Positions 17,553-28,218 of a stretch of DNA of 63,804 nt are shown here, in pieces (positions within the stretch are counted from its first letter, which is position 1; every line of letters starts with the position of its first letter). A model generated the notes under the pieces. That model was not told the DNA's origin and ran no database searches. It saw only the letters and a list, made by a program, of their open reading frames with translations. This DNA comes from an uncultured Glaciecola sp. Its GTDB lineage: Bacteria; Pseudomonadota; Gammaproteobacteria; Enterobacterales; Alteromonadaceae. Location of the stretch: positions 1 to 63,804 of the forward strand of contig CAKZLI010000034.1 of NCBI GenBank assembly GCA_937125395.1, given 5' to 3'. A program made the position numbers and the translations under genes.

Positions 17553-18884
17553 TTAATCTAAACCTTGCTCACGTGTCATGTTTTCGTTCTTGGTTGCATG
17601 TATCACAATATTATCTTCCACTCGGACACCGCCATATGGAGCCAGTTCGGCAACCTTGTCCCAATTAACATACATGGACTCCGGTGATGCTTTTAATTGC
17701 GCCAACAAACTCTCGATAAAATACAGTCCCGGTTCAATAGTATAAACATGGCGAGGTTCGATAACACGTGTACAACGTAAAAACGGATGCGCTTCTGGCG
17801 CAGGTTTTGGCGTACCACGATCATCATTAACGTGCCCTGCAACGTCATGCACTTGCAAACCTAACATGTGGCCAATACCGTGTGGAAAAAAAGTACGACT
17901 GATGCCTTTATTCACAATGTCATTCGCGGGTAAATTAACAATCCCAAAACGTTCAAGGATAACCGCAATACCAGTATGTGCTTGCAGTTGCAAATCACTG
18001 TATTCAACATTTGGTGCCATACTATTTGCCAGTGTCATCGTTAACTCATCAACAGCTGCGACAATTTCAGCAAACTCACCAGTATCCGTCGTATAAGTCC
18101 GCGTGATATCAGCTGCGTAACCATGTACACTGGCCCCAGCATCTATCAAAAAGGTTTTGGCTTCACTCGGTGCTTCTGTTTCATACACGGTATAATGCAA
18201 TATCGCAGCATGTTCATTTAACGCAATAATATTATTATACGGAACGGTGTTATCCCCTTGGCGCGCTGCGGCTAAATAATCTAAATTAATATCAAATTCA
18301 GATTTACCTGCAAAAAATGCGGCTTTTGCGGCTCGATGAGCATCGACTGCAATGCGGTTAGCTTCACGCATGCACGCTAGTTCATAATCGGTTTTGTAAG
18401 CGCGATGGTAATGCAAATAATGCATCACCCGGTCTGGGTTGACTAAATCAAACCCTAACGCCTTTGCTACTTCAATATATTCACCAATATACGCATATTT
18501 TGATTTATCAAACGGTAAATGTTTTTCAACTGCATTGGCATGTGCAAGGAGAACAATATCAAACTGTTCAGTCCAAAACGCTTGTGGTGCTGGCGGTACT
18601 TTATGCCAAAAATCATCTGGTCGATAAAAAATTAATTTCGGCTTATCGACACCATTTACCACTATCCAGCAGTTAGGATTATCCGTTACCGGACACCATG
18701 CTTTAAACTGCGGATTTACGTGAAATGGATAATGATTATCATCCAAAAACATCCGCTTGGCTTGGCCTGAATGAATCACAAGCCCATCTAGGCTTTCGCG
18801 TGCGATTGCTTCTTGGGCCAAGCCCTGCATGTAATTAATATGCTGAGGGTAAAGTTCAGACACCGATGTTAAAAATTCACTCAT
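17553..18884 (-). CDS. pepQ: Xaa-Pro dipeptidase PepQ (prolidase)
   Basis: 443 residues, the family length. Hydrolyses dipeptides with C-terminal proline using two Mn ions; close Alteromonas homologues also hydrolyse organophosphorus compounds (OPAA). The creatinase-like domain is followed by the pita-bread metallopeptidase domain. The ligands are visible in 'FLIDAGASVHGYAADITRTYT' (two Asp), 'FPHGIGHMLGLQVHDVAGH' (His), 'YTIEPGLYFI' (Glu) and 'GGVRVEDNIVI' (Glu). It is monocistronic and converges with ispB. Confidence 0.95.
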   Translation of the reverse strand: MSEFLTSVSELYPQHINYMQGLAQEAIARESLDGLVIHSGQAKRMFLDDNHYPFHVNPQFKAWCPVTDNPNCWIVVNGVDKPKLIFYRPDDFWHKVPPAPQAFWTEQFDIVLLAHANAVEKHLPFDKSKYAYIGEYIEVAKALGFDLVNPDRVMHYLHYHRAYKTDYELACMREANRIAVDAHRAAKAAFFAGKSEFDINLDYLAAARQGDNTVPYNNIIALNEHAAILHYTVYETEAPSEAKTFLIDAGASVHGYAADITRTYTTDTGEFAEIVAAVDELTMTLANSMAPNVEYSDLQLQAHTGIAVILERFGIVNLPANDIVNKGISRTFFPHGIGHMLGLQVHDVAGHVNDDRGTPKPAPEAHPFLRCTRVIEPRHVYTIEPGLYFIESLLAQLKASPESMYVNWDKVAELAPYGGVRVEDNIVIHATKNENMTREQGLD

Positions 18885-18950
18885 ACAAAATCCTTGCTAT
18901 GTATTTAAGCCGTATCATGTCGCCATATGGCCACTACGCGGGTTAAGTTA

Positions 18951-21008
18951 TTATCTTGCTGAGAGTGTACCAGTTTCTAAATGGGCTGTCAGGATCGCAC
19001 TGCTGACAAATTGACTAGCGTGTTTAGGAAACGTGGCAGGTTGACGCTGTAATTGCTCGGCATAAATACGCTCATAAGCAATCACAGCTTTGACGTACTC
19101 ACGTGTTTCTTTAAAAGGGATCAGTTCAATCCAATGATCCATTGGCATTGCTTTGTCAGGTAACCACTGTTGTACATTGCGCCAGCCAGCGTTATAAGCT
19201 GCGGTTCGTAACACGATATTGTCACTGACTTTACTTGATAAATACGCTAAATACTCGCCTCCTAAAGCGATATTGTTAGCTGGATCAGTTAGTTGAGTAT
19301 TAGAGACAGCTCGTTTGCGCAAATATTGCGCTGTATTTGGTAATAACTGCATTAAGCCTCTTGCATTGGCCACCGAGCGAGCATCAATAGCAAACGCACT
19401 TTCCCGTCGAGCAATAGCGTATAACCAACTGGTTGCATGTTGATATTGCTTAGAAACGGCATAAAATTCAGCCTTGAATGGCATTGGAAATCGACGTTGT
19501 ACATCATGACTCATACCAAATTCTGCCATCGCATAAATCCCGCGGTCGTACCATTGCATTTCATATGCAATGACTCCAGCTTGTTTGCCTTGCTCATCAT
19601 TTAAGGTATTGAGTAAGCGTCGCCATTGATACCGAGCTGATCGAAAATGTCCAATGGCAAACAACTCCTGCGCCATTTTTAAATGAGGATTCGCCATGAT
19701 CAACGCCCGAGTTTGTGGATCAACAACGACACTCATTTCGTTTAAGGAAATTGGTGTAGATAACGCGTCGCTGGCCTTAAATCCGTAATAGTGACGTTCT
19801 TGGGCTAACTGCCTGAATTGTTGCTGGGCGAGTTGGCTTAAACCCAATTCACGATTCGCCCTTGCCTGCCAATATAATAACCGACCTCCTTGCTGATAAG
19901 GTGCTTGGAGTTGACTGATGAATTGATCAATCGCAGCCCAACGCTGATGTCGAATATAGTGCGATAATTGCCAGTCTCGCAAATCATTCGACATACCCAG
20001 TGACGCAGCTCTGTCTAGCCACCGTTGAGTATCCGATTCATCATACAAACTCAGTCGTATCGCGATGGTTTTAACCAGCTCAAAATGTTGCGCTTGAGTC
20101 AGCGATAACGTGTCAGGTAAAGCCTGGTAAGTCGCTATTGCTTGCTGTACATCAGACCAAATCAACCGTGTTAAACCAAGCATTACAACCGGAGCAATAT
20201 CCGGGGTTGCAATATCTTGCCAGCGTTCAATCCGACTAATATATCCTGCCGAATTAGCGACTTGCCCCCATATTTGTCCAAGTGGTTGCAACGTCTGAGG
20301 GAGTTGCCGAGTCAGATATACAATTAAACGTGGCTCACCTTTGGTAGCCACTAATTTAATTCGCGCTAATATGCGCTGCGCAGTCATTCCACCTTGTTTT
20401 TGCCACCAGTTAAACAAATCATCACACGCAGCATCTTGTGAACGTGGATGTTGCCATAACCGATTAATAGCAAGATCCAATTCAGGCGTGAGTGTTGCTG
20501 TAGCAAGCTCATCAGTCAAATAGCGACAATGCAATGGTGCATTTAACCAACTTGTCGGAGTAAGACGATACCAATGCTGAAACCGATCCCGATCACGAGT
20601 CGACAAATAGGCGATGTAACGAAATTGCAGGCCCTTTACAAAATCATCGCCACTGTAGCGTAACAAAAATGCCTCGACTACACTTGACGGCAACGAACGC
20701 ATAAATTGAGTGTAATAACTGCGTTCAAGGTAGGGTAATAATGGATAATCCAGCAATTGCTTGCGATAAGTCCAATAGGCTTGTTGTTGACCTTGAGCTA
20801 TCGCGGCTTGTGCTTCTAAATAGATTGTTTGTTGAGGCGAGTATTTCAACGACGAGTCACGCGTCTGCACCTCTATATTTTTAGCTTGCACACAAAATAA
20901 TGTGCTTATTATTAACACAGATAATACGACACCGAAAATAGTTAACTGATTGTAACTACACTGTTTAACGACTAAATAACGAATACTATTACCTATTATA
21001 AGCCACAC
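18951..21008 (-). CDS. slt: Soluble lytic murein transglycosylase Slt
   Basis: About 685 residues from a GTG at 21006-21008. A signal peptide (about 20-42, FGVVLSVLIISTLFCVQA) is followed by a long superhelical U-domain and a C-terminal goose-lysozyme-like domain. Catalytic E536 lies in 'AIARRESAFAIDARSVANARGLMQLLP', with 'NIALGGEYLAYL' and 'AAYNAGWRNVQQWLP' downstream. It cleaves peptidoglycan glycan strands with formation of 1,6-anhydroMurNAc in the periplasm. The start is the weakest point because no ATG precedes the signal peptide. Confidence 0.93.
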   Translation of the reverse strand: MWLIIGNSIRYLVVKQCSYNQLTIFGVVLSVLIISTLFCVQAKNIEVQTRDSSLKYSPQQTIYLEAQAAIAQGQQQAYWTYRKQLLDYPLLPYLERSYYTQFMRSLPSSVVEAFLLRYSGDDFVKGLQFRYIAYLSTRDRDRFQHWYRLTPTSWLNAPLHCRYLTDELATATLTPELDLAINRLWQHPRSQDAACDDLFNWWQKQGGMTAQRILARIKLVATKGEPRLIVYLTRQLPQTLQPLGQIWGQVANSAGYISRIERWQDIATPDIAPVVMLGLTRLIWSDVQQAIATYQALPDTLSLTQAQHFELVKTIAIRLSLYDESDTQRWLDRAASLGMSNDLRDWQLSHYIRHQRWAAIDQFISQLQAPYQQGGRLLYWQARANRELGLSQLAQQQFRQLAQERHYYGFKASDALSTPISLNEMSVVVDPQTRALIMANPHLKMAQELFAIGHFRSARYQWRRLLNTLNDEQGKQAGVIAYEMQWYDRGIYAMAEFGMSHDVQRRFPMPFKAEFYAVSKQYQHATSWLYAIARRESAFAIDARSVANARGLMQLLPNTAQYLRKRAVSNTQLTDPANNIALGGEYLAYLSSKVSDNIVLRTAAYNAGWRNVQQWLPDKAMPMDHWIELIPFKETREYVKAVIAYERIYAEQLQRQPATFPKHASQFVSSAILTAHLETGTLSAR

Positions 21009-21069
21009 CTATACAGTACTAAGCATAGAATTCATTTGCACTGTTTGACAAATTGTTTTTCAATGTAGT

Positions 21070-21086
21070 TACAAGTAAGACCAGTT
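21070..21086. promoter_or_regulatory. Candidate FadR operator upstream of fadBA
   Basis: TACAAGTAAGACCAGTT matches the reverse complement of the E. coli FadR consensus at 11 of 13 fixed positions, including GACCAG. It ends about 55 bases before the fadB ATG, a plausible repressor position. The consensus is recalled, not searched, and some Alteromonadales use PsrA for fad regulation instead. Confidence 0.5.
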
Positions 21087-21140
21087 AATATGTAAATTAC
21101 TCGACACTAATCAGATTTGGTTTAGCCAAAGGAGAAAATA

Positions 21141-23294
21141 ATGATGTATCAAGGTACTAACATTAGCGTTAATGTCGACGCTGATGGGATCGCAGAGTTT
21201 TGTTATAACGCTGCCGGTTCTGTGAATAAATTTGACCGACAAACCATCAGTGAGTTCGACGCTGCGACACAAGCGATTGCCGCAGACAGTTCTATCAAAG
21301 GGGTGGTCGTATACTCTGCTAAACCAGCGTTTATTGTCGGCGCTGACATCACTGAATTCACCTCAATGTTTACAGCACCCGATGCTGAGGTGCTAGCTTG
21401 GATCAAAGCTTCTGCGGATGTATTCGACCGATTCGAGGATTTGCATGTACCCACCATCGCAGCCATTAATGGGGTTGCGTTAGGCGGTGGTTTTGAGATG
21501 GCATTAGTGTGTGATTTTCGGATCGCCGAGAGCCACGCACAAGTTGGTCTCCCTGAAGTCAAACTAGGATTGATGCCTGGTTTTGGTGGCACTGTTCGCC
21601 TTCCTCGTATTATTGGCGCAGATACTGCGCTAGATTGGATGACCACTGGCAGTAACAAAAAAGCAGCTAAAGCCCTCAGTGATGGTGCAATCGACGCCGT
21701 TGTTTCCGCTGATGCATTAATGTCTACTGCAAAAGCAATGTTGCATGATGCCCTTGCTGGTAAACTTGATTGGCAGGACCGTAAGCAAACCAAGCTTAGC
21801 CCACTGAGCTTAAGCAAAAATGAAATGACAATGAGCTTCAGCACGGCCAAAGGCATGGTTTTTGCCAAGGTTGGCAAGCACTATCCTGCACCACACATGA
21901 TGGTCAATACGGTAGAAGCAAGTGCAACTCTCGGTCGTAAAGAGGCGATGTCATTAGAAAATAAAGGATTTTTGACGCTCGCCAAAACCGACGCAGCCAA
22001 AGCCCAAATAGGAGTTTTCTTAGCCGACCAAGTCGTAAAAGCCAAAGGCAAGAAAATGTCTAAACAAACCTCCAAAGTCATTCAGCAAAATGCCGTCTTA
22101 GGTGCCGGTATTATGGGTGGTGGCATTGCGTATCAAGGTGCTGTTAAAGGCATTCCAACAGTGATGAAAGATATCAATAACGAAGCCCTAGAGTTAGGCT
22201 TAAGCACCGCTGCTGGCATACTTGAAAAAGGCATGCAACGTGGCAAAGTCAATGCAAAGACAATGGCTGCAACTTTAAATAACATCACACCAACACTTGA
22301 ATACAGTGCGATCACCAACGCTGATTTAATCATTGAAGCGGTCGTCGAAAATCCAAAAATAAAAGCCATGGTATTGGCAGAAACAGAAACACATATTGCC
22401 GATGATGCCATCTTAACCTCCAACACATCGACGATTTCTATTAACCAACTGGCCAATGCATTACACAAACCAGCGCGTTTCTGCGGCATGCACTTTTTTA
22501 ATCCGGTGCACAGAATGCCATTAGTCGAAATTATTCGTGGTGAACATACCAGCGATGAGACTATCGCTGCGGTGGTTGCGACAACGTTAAAAATGGGTAA
22601 AACACCGATTGTCGTCAATGACTGTCCCGGTTTTTTAGTCAACCGAGTATTATTTCCATACTTTGCGGGCTTCAGTCGTTTAGTGCTTGATGGCGCTGAT
22701 TTTGTGGCTGTTGATAAAGTTATGGAAAAACAATTTGGCTGGCCGATGGGCCCTGCATTTTTACTCGACGTAGTCGGTATTGATACTGCCGATCATGCTG
22801 CAGGCGTGATGGCGGATGGGATCCCTGAGCGGATGCAAAAACTCGATAATGACCCAGTCACATTAATGTATAACGCCCAACGCTTGGGTCAAAAAAATGG
22901 CTTAGGTTTTTATGATCATGGAAAAGACAAACGCGGCCGCCCAAACAAGACACCGGCACCAATAGCCATTGATATGATCGCTGAGCATGCCGCGCCTAAA
23001 ACCGAATTTAGTAGTGAAGAAATCATTGCTCGTTTGATGATCCCGATGGCTAATGAGTCAATTCGTTGTCTTGAAGAAGGCATCGTCGGCAGCGCAGCTG
23101 AAGCCGATATGGCATTACTATATGGCATTGGTTTCCCTCCCTTTAGAGGCGGTATCTTCCGTTATATTGAAACAATGGGATTAGCTAACTTCGTTGAACT
23201 TGCCGATAAATATGCGCATTTAGGGGCTATTTATCAAATTTCAGATGGTGTCCGTGAAATGGCTGCCGCCGGCAAATCATATTTTACAGCTTAA
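21141..23294 (+). CDS. fadB: Fatty acid oxidation complex subunit alpha FadB
   Basis: 717 residues. Enoyl-CoA hydratase/isomerase domain (1-190) with catalytic glutamates in 'GVALGGGFEMALVCDFRIA' (about 119) and 'QVGLPEVKLGLMPGFGGT' (about 139). The 3-hydroxyacyl-CoA dehydrogenase domain has the NAD-binding 'LGAGIMGGGIAYQGA' near 317 and the 'GMHFFNPVHRMPLVEI' catalytic His stretch. It performs the hydration and dehydrogenation steps of beta-oxidation in an alpha2beta2 complex with FadA. An AAAGGAGAA motif precedes tandem ATGs. A FadR-like site lies upstream. Confidence 0.97.
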   Translation: MMYQGTNISVNVDADGIAEFCYNAAGSVNKFDRQTISEFDAATQAIAADSSIKGVVVYSAKPAFIVGADITEFTSMFTAPDAEVLAWIKASADVFDRFEDLHVPTIAAINGVALGGGFEMALVCDFRIAESHAQVGLPEVKLGLMPGFGGTVRLPRIIGADTALDWMTTGSNKKAAKALSDGAIDAVVSADALMSTAKAMLHDALAGKLDWQDRKQTKLSPLSLSKNEMTMSFSTAKGMVFAKVGKHYPAPHMMVNTVEASATLGRKEAMSLENKGFLTLAKTDAAKAQIGVFLADQVVKAKGKKMSKQTSKVIQQNAVLGAGIMGGGIAYQGAVKGIPTVMKDINNEALELGLSTAAGILEKGMQRGKVNAKTMAATLNNITPTLEYSAITNADLIIEAVVENPKIKAMVLAETETHIADDAILTSNTSTISINQLANALHKPARFCGMHFFNPVHRMPLVEIIRGEHTSDETIAAVVATTLKMGKTPIVVNDCPGFLVNRVLFPYFAGFSRLVLDGADFVAVDKVMEKQFGWPMGPAFLLDVVGIDTADHAAGVMADGIPERMQKLDNDPVTLMYNAQRLGQKNGLGFYDHGKDKRGRPNKTPAPIAIDMIAEHAAPKTEFSSEEIIARLMIPMANESIRCLEEGIVGSAAEADMALLYGIGFPPFRGGIFRYIETMGLANFVELADKYAHLGAIYQISDGVREMAAAGKSYFTA

Positions 23295-24476
<1,182 letters not shown>

Positions 24477-24496
24477 TCCGTCCAATTAGTTATATC

Positions 24497-24533
24497 GGCG
24501 ATTTATTTATTACTATAGAATAGATAAATCGCC
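24497..24533. terminator. Hairpin after fadA, possible weak terminator
   Basis: GGCGATTTAT (24497-24506) pairs perfectly with ATAAATCGCC (24524-24533), with further partial pairing inside the 17-base loop. There is no T-run after the stem, so it may act as an mRNA-stabilising 3' structure for fadBA more than a classic terminator. Confidence 0.5.
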
Positions 24534-24561
24534 ATTAATATAACCATCCAGGTAAGTCATA

Positions 24562-24801
24562 ATGAAATTGCTAGTCCGTAACCTGCCGCGTACCACCACT
24601 GAAGATGATATTCGAGCGCTTTTTTCCAACCATGGAAAAGTCGACGAATGTAATTTAGTGCTAGACCAAGCAACCAATCAATCTAAAGGCTTTGCCTTCG
24701 TTGAAATGCCAAATGAAAAAGACGCTAACAATGCGATCAATAGTTTGCACATGCACAGCATCGAAAAAAATAAAATCCGAGTAAAACTCGCACAAGATTA
24801 A
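24562..24801 (+). CDS. Small RNA-binding protein with one RRM domain
   Basis: 79 residues comprising a single RNA recognition motif. RNP2 is LLVRNLP (residues 3-9) and RNP1 is KGFAFVEM (about 42-49). Such single-RRM proteins are common in gammaproteobacteria and cyanobacteria, often cold-induced, but targets are unknown. An AGGTAAG motif precedes the ATG. Its stop overlaps the stop of the converging nagP gene by two bases. Confidence 0.9.
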   Translation: MKLLVRNLPRTTTEDDIRALFSNHGKVDECNLVLDQATNQSKGFAFVEMPNEKDANNAINSLHMHSIEKNKIRVKLAQD

Positions 24802-26126
24802 TCCGCTAAGGCGCTCGATTTTTTGTAGCGCCATTGTCTTACCGCAAACGCCAATATCACGCAGTACCCGACTAACAAGGCTAAATAAGCAGATTGATAC
24901 CCAACGGTGTCTGCCCACTCGCCAAACAAGGGAGGTAATACTGCACCACCGGCAATCGCCATAATTAACCAAGCTGAACCTCTGGCGGTATAATCACCTA
25001 ATCCTTGTATCGCTAATGGCCAAATGGTCGGCCACACCATCGCATTAGCAAGACCGAGCATTGCCACTAGCACGAGTGGATCTGGTAACAATGGGATCCC
25101 CGACCAGCCCCATACACTTTGCGCCAAAGCAGTACTGTCACGGTCGACCACACTAATCAACAGACAAATAACCACACCCAATCCTGCACTGATAGCCAGT
25201 GCGTGGACTTGCGAAACCCATCGTGGGATACACAACAATCCAATCACATAGCCTATCACCATAAAGACCATCGTGTAGGAAGTCAGCGCGGTGATATTAC
25301 TTAACCCTAACGAAGAACCATACAAACCGATGGTATCTGCGGCGATCACTTCCACACCCACATAGAAAAACAACGCGACAACACCAAATAATAAATGAGG
25401 GAAATCCCAAATACTGTGCTCAGTTTGTTGCTCTGTCGCCATCGACAACGCGGCCAATGGGGATTTGGCCATCGCCCAAGCTAACAACATGACGATGACA
25501 GCTAAACCCAGATAAGGCATCACCATTTGTTGTGCAAGTTGACTGATCTGCATTGCTCGCTCATTTTCACTGAGTAACGCCAGACTTGTTTGATTAACAT
25601 CATTAAAACCCGATAACACGATAGCGGTAAACAATAATGGAGCAAGAACCCCTGCCGCTTTATTCAAAATACCCATTACCGCGATACGAGCAGCCGCACT
25701 TTCATTGGGTCCAGCAATCACCAAATACGGATTTGAGGCGGTTTGCAATATCGTTAACCCACTGCCCAATACAAATTGAGCACACAAAAATATAGCGAAT
25801 GTTTGGGTCAGTGCGGCTGGAATAAATAATAACAAGCCCATGCTCATTAAACCCAGCCCCAATACCATGCCTTGTTTTAAGCCCACTTTATCCAACACAT
25901 ATGACATGGGCAATGCCATGACCACATAGGCAATATAAAAACTCGACGCAACCAATAGAGCTTGGGTATGCGATAAATCACAGATAATTTGCAGATACGG
26001 CACTAAGGCACCATTGAGCCAGGTCACAAACCCAAACAAAAAAAACAATCCACCAAGAATACTAATGGTCATCACTGTCGACGGTAATGCTGCCGTCGAT
26101 AAGTCGTGATCGGTATTAACGCTCAT
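24798..26126 (-). CDS. nagP: N-acetylglucosamine MFS transporter NagP (FHS family)
   Basis: About 442 residues with 12 membrane segments from ATG 26124-26126 (MSVNTDHDL), preceded by AAAGGAAAA. The first helix 'LGGLFFLFGFVTWLNGALVPYL' and the 'LQTASNPYL' motif are typical of the FHS (fucose/glucose-galactose) MFS subfamily. Position after nagK and nagA supports GlcNAc as substrate, as for NagP of Shewanella and Alteromonas. The start lies inside the end of nagA (11-base overlap), implying translational coupling. Uptake by NagP delivers unphosphorylated GlcNAc, which fits the presence of a kinase gene. Confidence 0.85.
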   Translation of the reverse strand: MSVNTDHDLSTAALPSTVMTISILGGLFFLFGFVTWLNGALVPYLQIICDLSHTQALLVASSFYIAYVVMALPMSYVLDKVGLKQGMVLGLGLMSMGLLLFIPAALTQTFAIFLCAQFVLGSGLTILQTASNPYLVIAGPNESAAARIAVMGILNKAAGVLAPLLFTAIVLSGFNDVNQTSLALLSENERAMQISQLAQQMVMPYLGLAVIVMLLAWAMAKSPLAALSMATEQQTEHSIWDFPHLLFGVVALFFYVGVEVIAADTIGLYGSSLGLSNITALTSYTMVFMVIGYVIGLLCIPRWVSQVHALAISAGLGVVICLLISVVDRDSTALAQSVWGWSGIPLLPDPLVLVAMLGLANAMVWPTIWPLAIQGLGDYTARGSAWLIMAIAGGAVLPPLFGEWADTVGYQSAYLALLVGYCVILAFAVRQWRYKKSSALAD

Positions 26127-27303
26127 AAATACATTTTCCTTTAACCCAATGCTCAGTGATATGAAGATTGGGTGTGTCACATATCGTGTTGTCTAAACGC
26201 GATTGATCAGTCGAACAACCCAATAAATTTGCTTGTAAACCCGATGCGATATCGCCTAAATGAGTCAGTCCAAGCCATTTAAGTGGATTTAGACTGGCCA
26301 TTTTAACTGCTGTTGCCCAAGGTTGAGCGCAATGCGTTACAGTATTTTGGACCGCTTGATGCATGGTTAAGCATGAGCCTGCAAGACTGCCGTCAGGTGT
26401 CGTTAACTTGTCACCCTCACGTTGAATATTCAAATCAAAATAAGGTAACCTGGTCTTCACTGAACCCACGTGCGCCATCGCATCGGTTACTAATACGCTA
26501 TAATCAGTACCTTTAGCATGCATCGCAGCACGCAATGAAGTTGGATGCACATGATGTAAGTCGACAATCATACCGGCATAAGTGGATAGATCTGATAACG
26601 CCGCACCGATCACACCGGGTGCGCGCCCACTGAAGCCGGACATCGCATTATACAAATGCGTAAATCCACTCGCTCCAGCAGCAATTGCAGCTAGTGCGCT
26701 ATCACTCTGGGCATTAGTGTGGCCAAGACTCACGACAACACCCTGTTGGACTAAATCTTGAATGATATCAATCGGAACCATTTCTGGCGCTAGGGTCACC
26801 ATCACTTTACCGATATCCTTGCGCGTGATGCATTGCAACTCTTGATCACTAGGAGGACGGATATGCTTGGTCAAATGAATGCCCTTTTTGGCAGTTGCTA
26901 ACCAGGGCCCTTCAAAGTGCACTCCTAGCACATCGACATCAGGTTCATGTAATACAGCACTCACCGCATTCGCCATATTGAGCATGGTACTCGTATTATT
27001 CGTGATTAAGGTTGGTAATAACGCACCGGTTCCAAAAGGCTGATGAGCCTTTGCAACCGTTAATATATCGTCTGCTGTAACCGCTTGGTCTAGCAAAACA
27101 CCAGCGCCACCGTTAACTTGCAGATCGACATAACTCGGTGTTAAATACGCAACCGTCGTAAACGGTTGAGCAATCAAACGCGGATCCGCCCCGATGGTTA
27201 CTTCCCGTATGGTCGAATCATGAATGTCTACTTTAACCGATTTAGTCCAAACACCATTTATCAAGGCTTGTTTGGCAAAAATAATCGTCGTTGAAGCGCT
27301 CAT
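26116..27303 (-). CDS. nagA: N-acetylglucosamine-6-phosphate deacetylase
   Basis: 395 residues, amidohydrolase superfamily. Family motifs: 'YVDLQVNGGAGV', the metal-binding 'GVHFEGPWLATAKKGIH', 'VVSLGHTNA', 'GFTHLYNAMSGFSGRAPG' and the catalytic Asp in 'LVTDAMAHVG'. It deacetylates GlcNAc-6-P to GlcN-6-P in the cytoplasm. Its ATG overlaps the nagK stop (ATGA), so nagK-nagA-nagP is one tight operon. The glucosamine-6-phosphate deaminase (nagB) needed next is not in the window. Confidence 0.94.
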   Translation of the reverse strand: MSASTTIIFAKQALINGVWTKSVKVDIHDSTIREVTIGADPRLIAQPFTTVAYLTPSYVDLQVNGGAGVLLDQAVTADDILTVAKAHQPFGTGALLPTLITNNTSTMLNMANAVSAVLHEPDVDVLGVHFEGPWLATAKKGIHLTKHIRPPSDQELQCITRKDIGKVMVTLAPEMVPIDIIQDLVQQGVVVSLGHTNAQSDSALAAIAAGASGFTHLYNAMSGFSGRAPGVIGAALSDLSTYAGMIVDLHHVHPTSLRAAMHAKGTDYSVLVTDAMAHVGSVKTRLPYFDLNIQREGDKLTTPDGSLAGSCLTMHQAVQNTVTHCAQPWATAVKMASLNPLKWLGLTHLGDIASGLQANLLGCSTDQSRLDNTICDTPNLHITEHWVKGKCIYER

Positions 27304-28184
27304 AGTCGGCTATCCATGTGTGATAATGCAAACATCATAGCACCATATTCAGCACGTTGAACACTGCTCTTAAGCGCAGTCTGAGATTGAATTTGGTCGC
27401 GGGTTTGTAAATACGGTAAATACGCTTCCCCGACTCCCCCTGTTAAGCACACTGGTAACTGACCTTGCATGGATACGCAATCAATCAACTTCAGCAAATA
27501 GACACACCCCTGTTCGATCAAATCTTGCGCGACTGCATCGCCTTGTTTCGCCGCACTAAACACCACTGGTGCCCACTGCGCAAAGATTGCCGATGGTGCC
27601 TGACGATAATAGGACAAATTATGCATGATATCAGGTGATGCAACGCATATTTGTTGGCTCAATATGGATGATGTGGCTAAGCCGTCTTGCACTTGTAACG
27701 TATGTCGTAACGCATGTAAACCTAGCCATGCACCCGAACTGTCATCGCCCAACCATAGCCCATGTCCACCAAATTGTGAAAACACGCCATTGTGACGAAG
27801 CGCGCCACATGAGCCGGTCCCGACAATGACCAGTCCAGCATCACGATCACCATGTACCGCAAGGTGTGCAATATGAATATCTGATGTTACATAGCATGCG
27901 GCAAAAGGATGCGACCATGCCAATACCTTGGCTAAAGCATCTTTGTCACTATATCCGGCACAGCCAATGCCAACGGCTAGGCTCGCCATTGACACATTTA
28001 ATTGTTGAGCCAATAAATTAACAGCATGTTCAATAGCAGTGATAGCCGCTTGAGTATCTACCGCAATATTAGCTGGTTGAGTGACTGTCTGAGCAAGACG
28101 ACGACCATTAATATCGTACGCCATTGCCTTGCAACCTGTCCCTCCGGCATCTACCCCAACAATAATAGTGTCTTTTTGAGTCAC
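27300..28184 (-). CDS. nagK: N-acetylglucosamine/glucosamine kinase, BadF/BcrA ATPase fold
   Basis: 294 residues from a GTG (28182-28184) with AAGGAT upstream. ASKHA-fold ATPase: phosphate 1 motif 'IVGVDAGGTGCKAMAYD' at the N-terminus, 'GLVIVGTGSCGALRHNG' as phosphate 2, an Asp-containing GDDSSGAWLG loop and 'PVCLTGGVGEAYLPYL' as the adenosine motif. It is the non-ROK kinase class used by Alteromonas and Shewanella GlcNAc pathways. It phosphorylates sugar imported by NagP. GlcNAc over GlcN is inferred from the operon partners. First gene of the operon. Confidence 0.85.
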   Translation of the reverse strand: MTQKDTIIVGVDAGGTGCKAMAYDINGRRLAQTVTQPANIAVDTQAAITAIEHAVNLLAQQLNVSMASLAVGIGCAGYSDKDALAKVLAWSHPFAACYVTSDIHIAHLAVHGDRDAGLVIVGTGSCGALRHNGVFSQFGGHGLWLGDDSSGAWLGLHALRHTLQVQDGLATSSILSQQICVASPDIMHNLSYYRQAPSAIFAQWAPVVFSAAKQGDAVAQDLIEQGCVYLLKLIDCVSMQGQLPVCLTGGVGEAYLPYLQTRDQIQSQTALKSSVQRAEYGAMMFALSHMDSRL

Positions 28185-28218
28185 AACTTTGTATCCTTAG
28201 ATCATCTTACGGATAAGA

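Noticed and set aside
21203..21877. Long open frame on the minus strand opposite fadB
   Set aside because: It is the shadow of a strongly coding fadB frame; Ser/Ala-rich composition without any motif, and no ribosome site.
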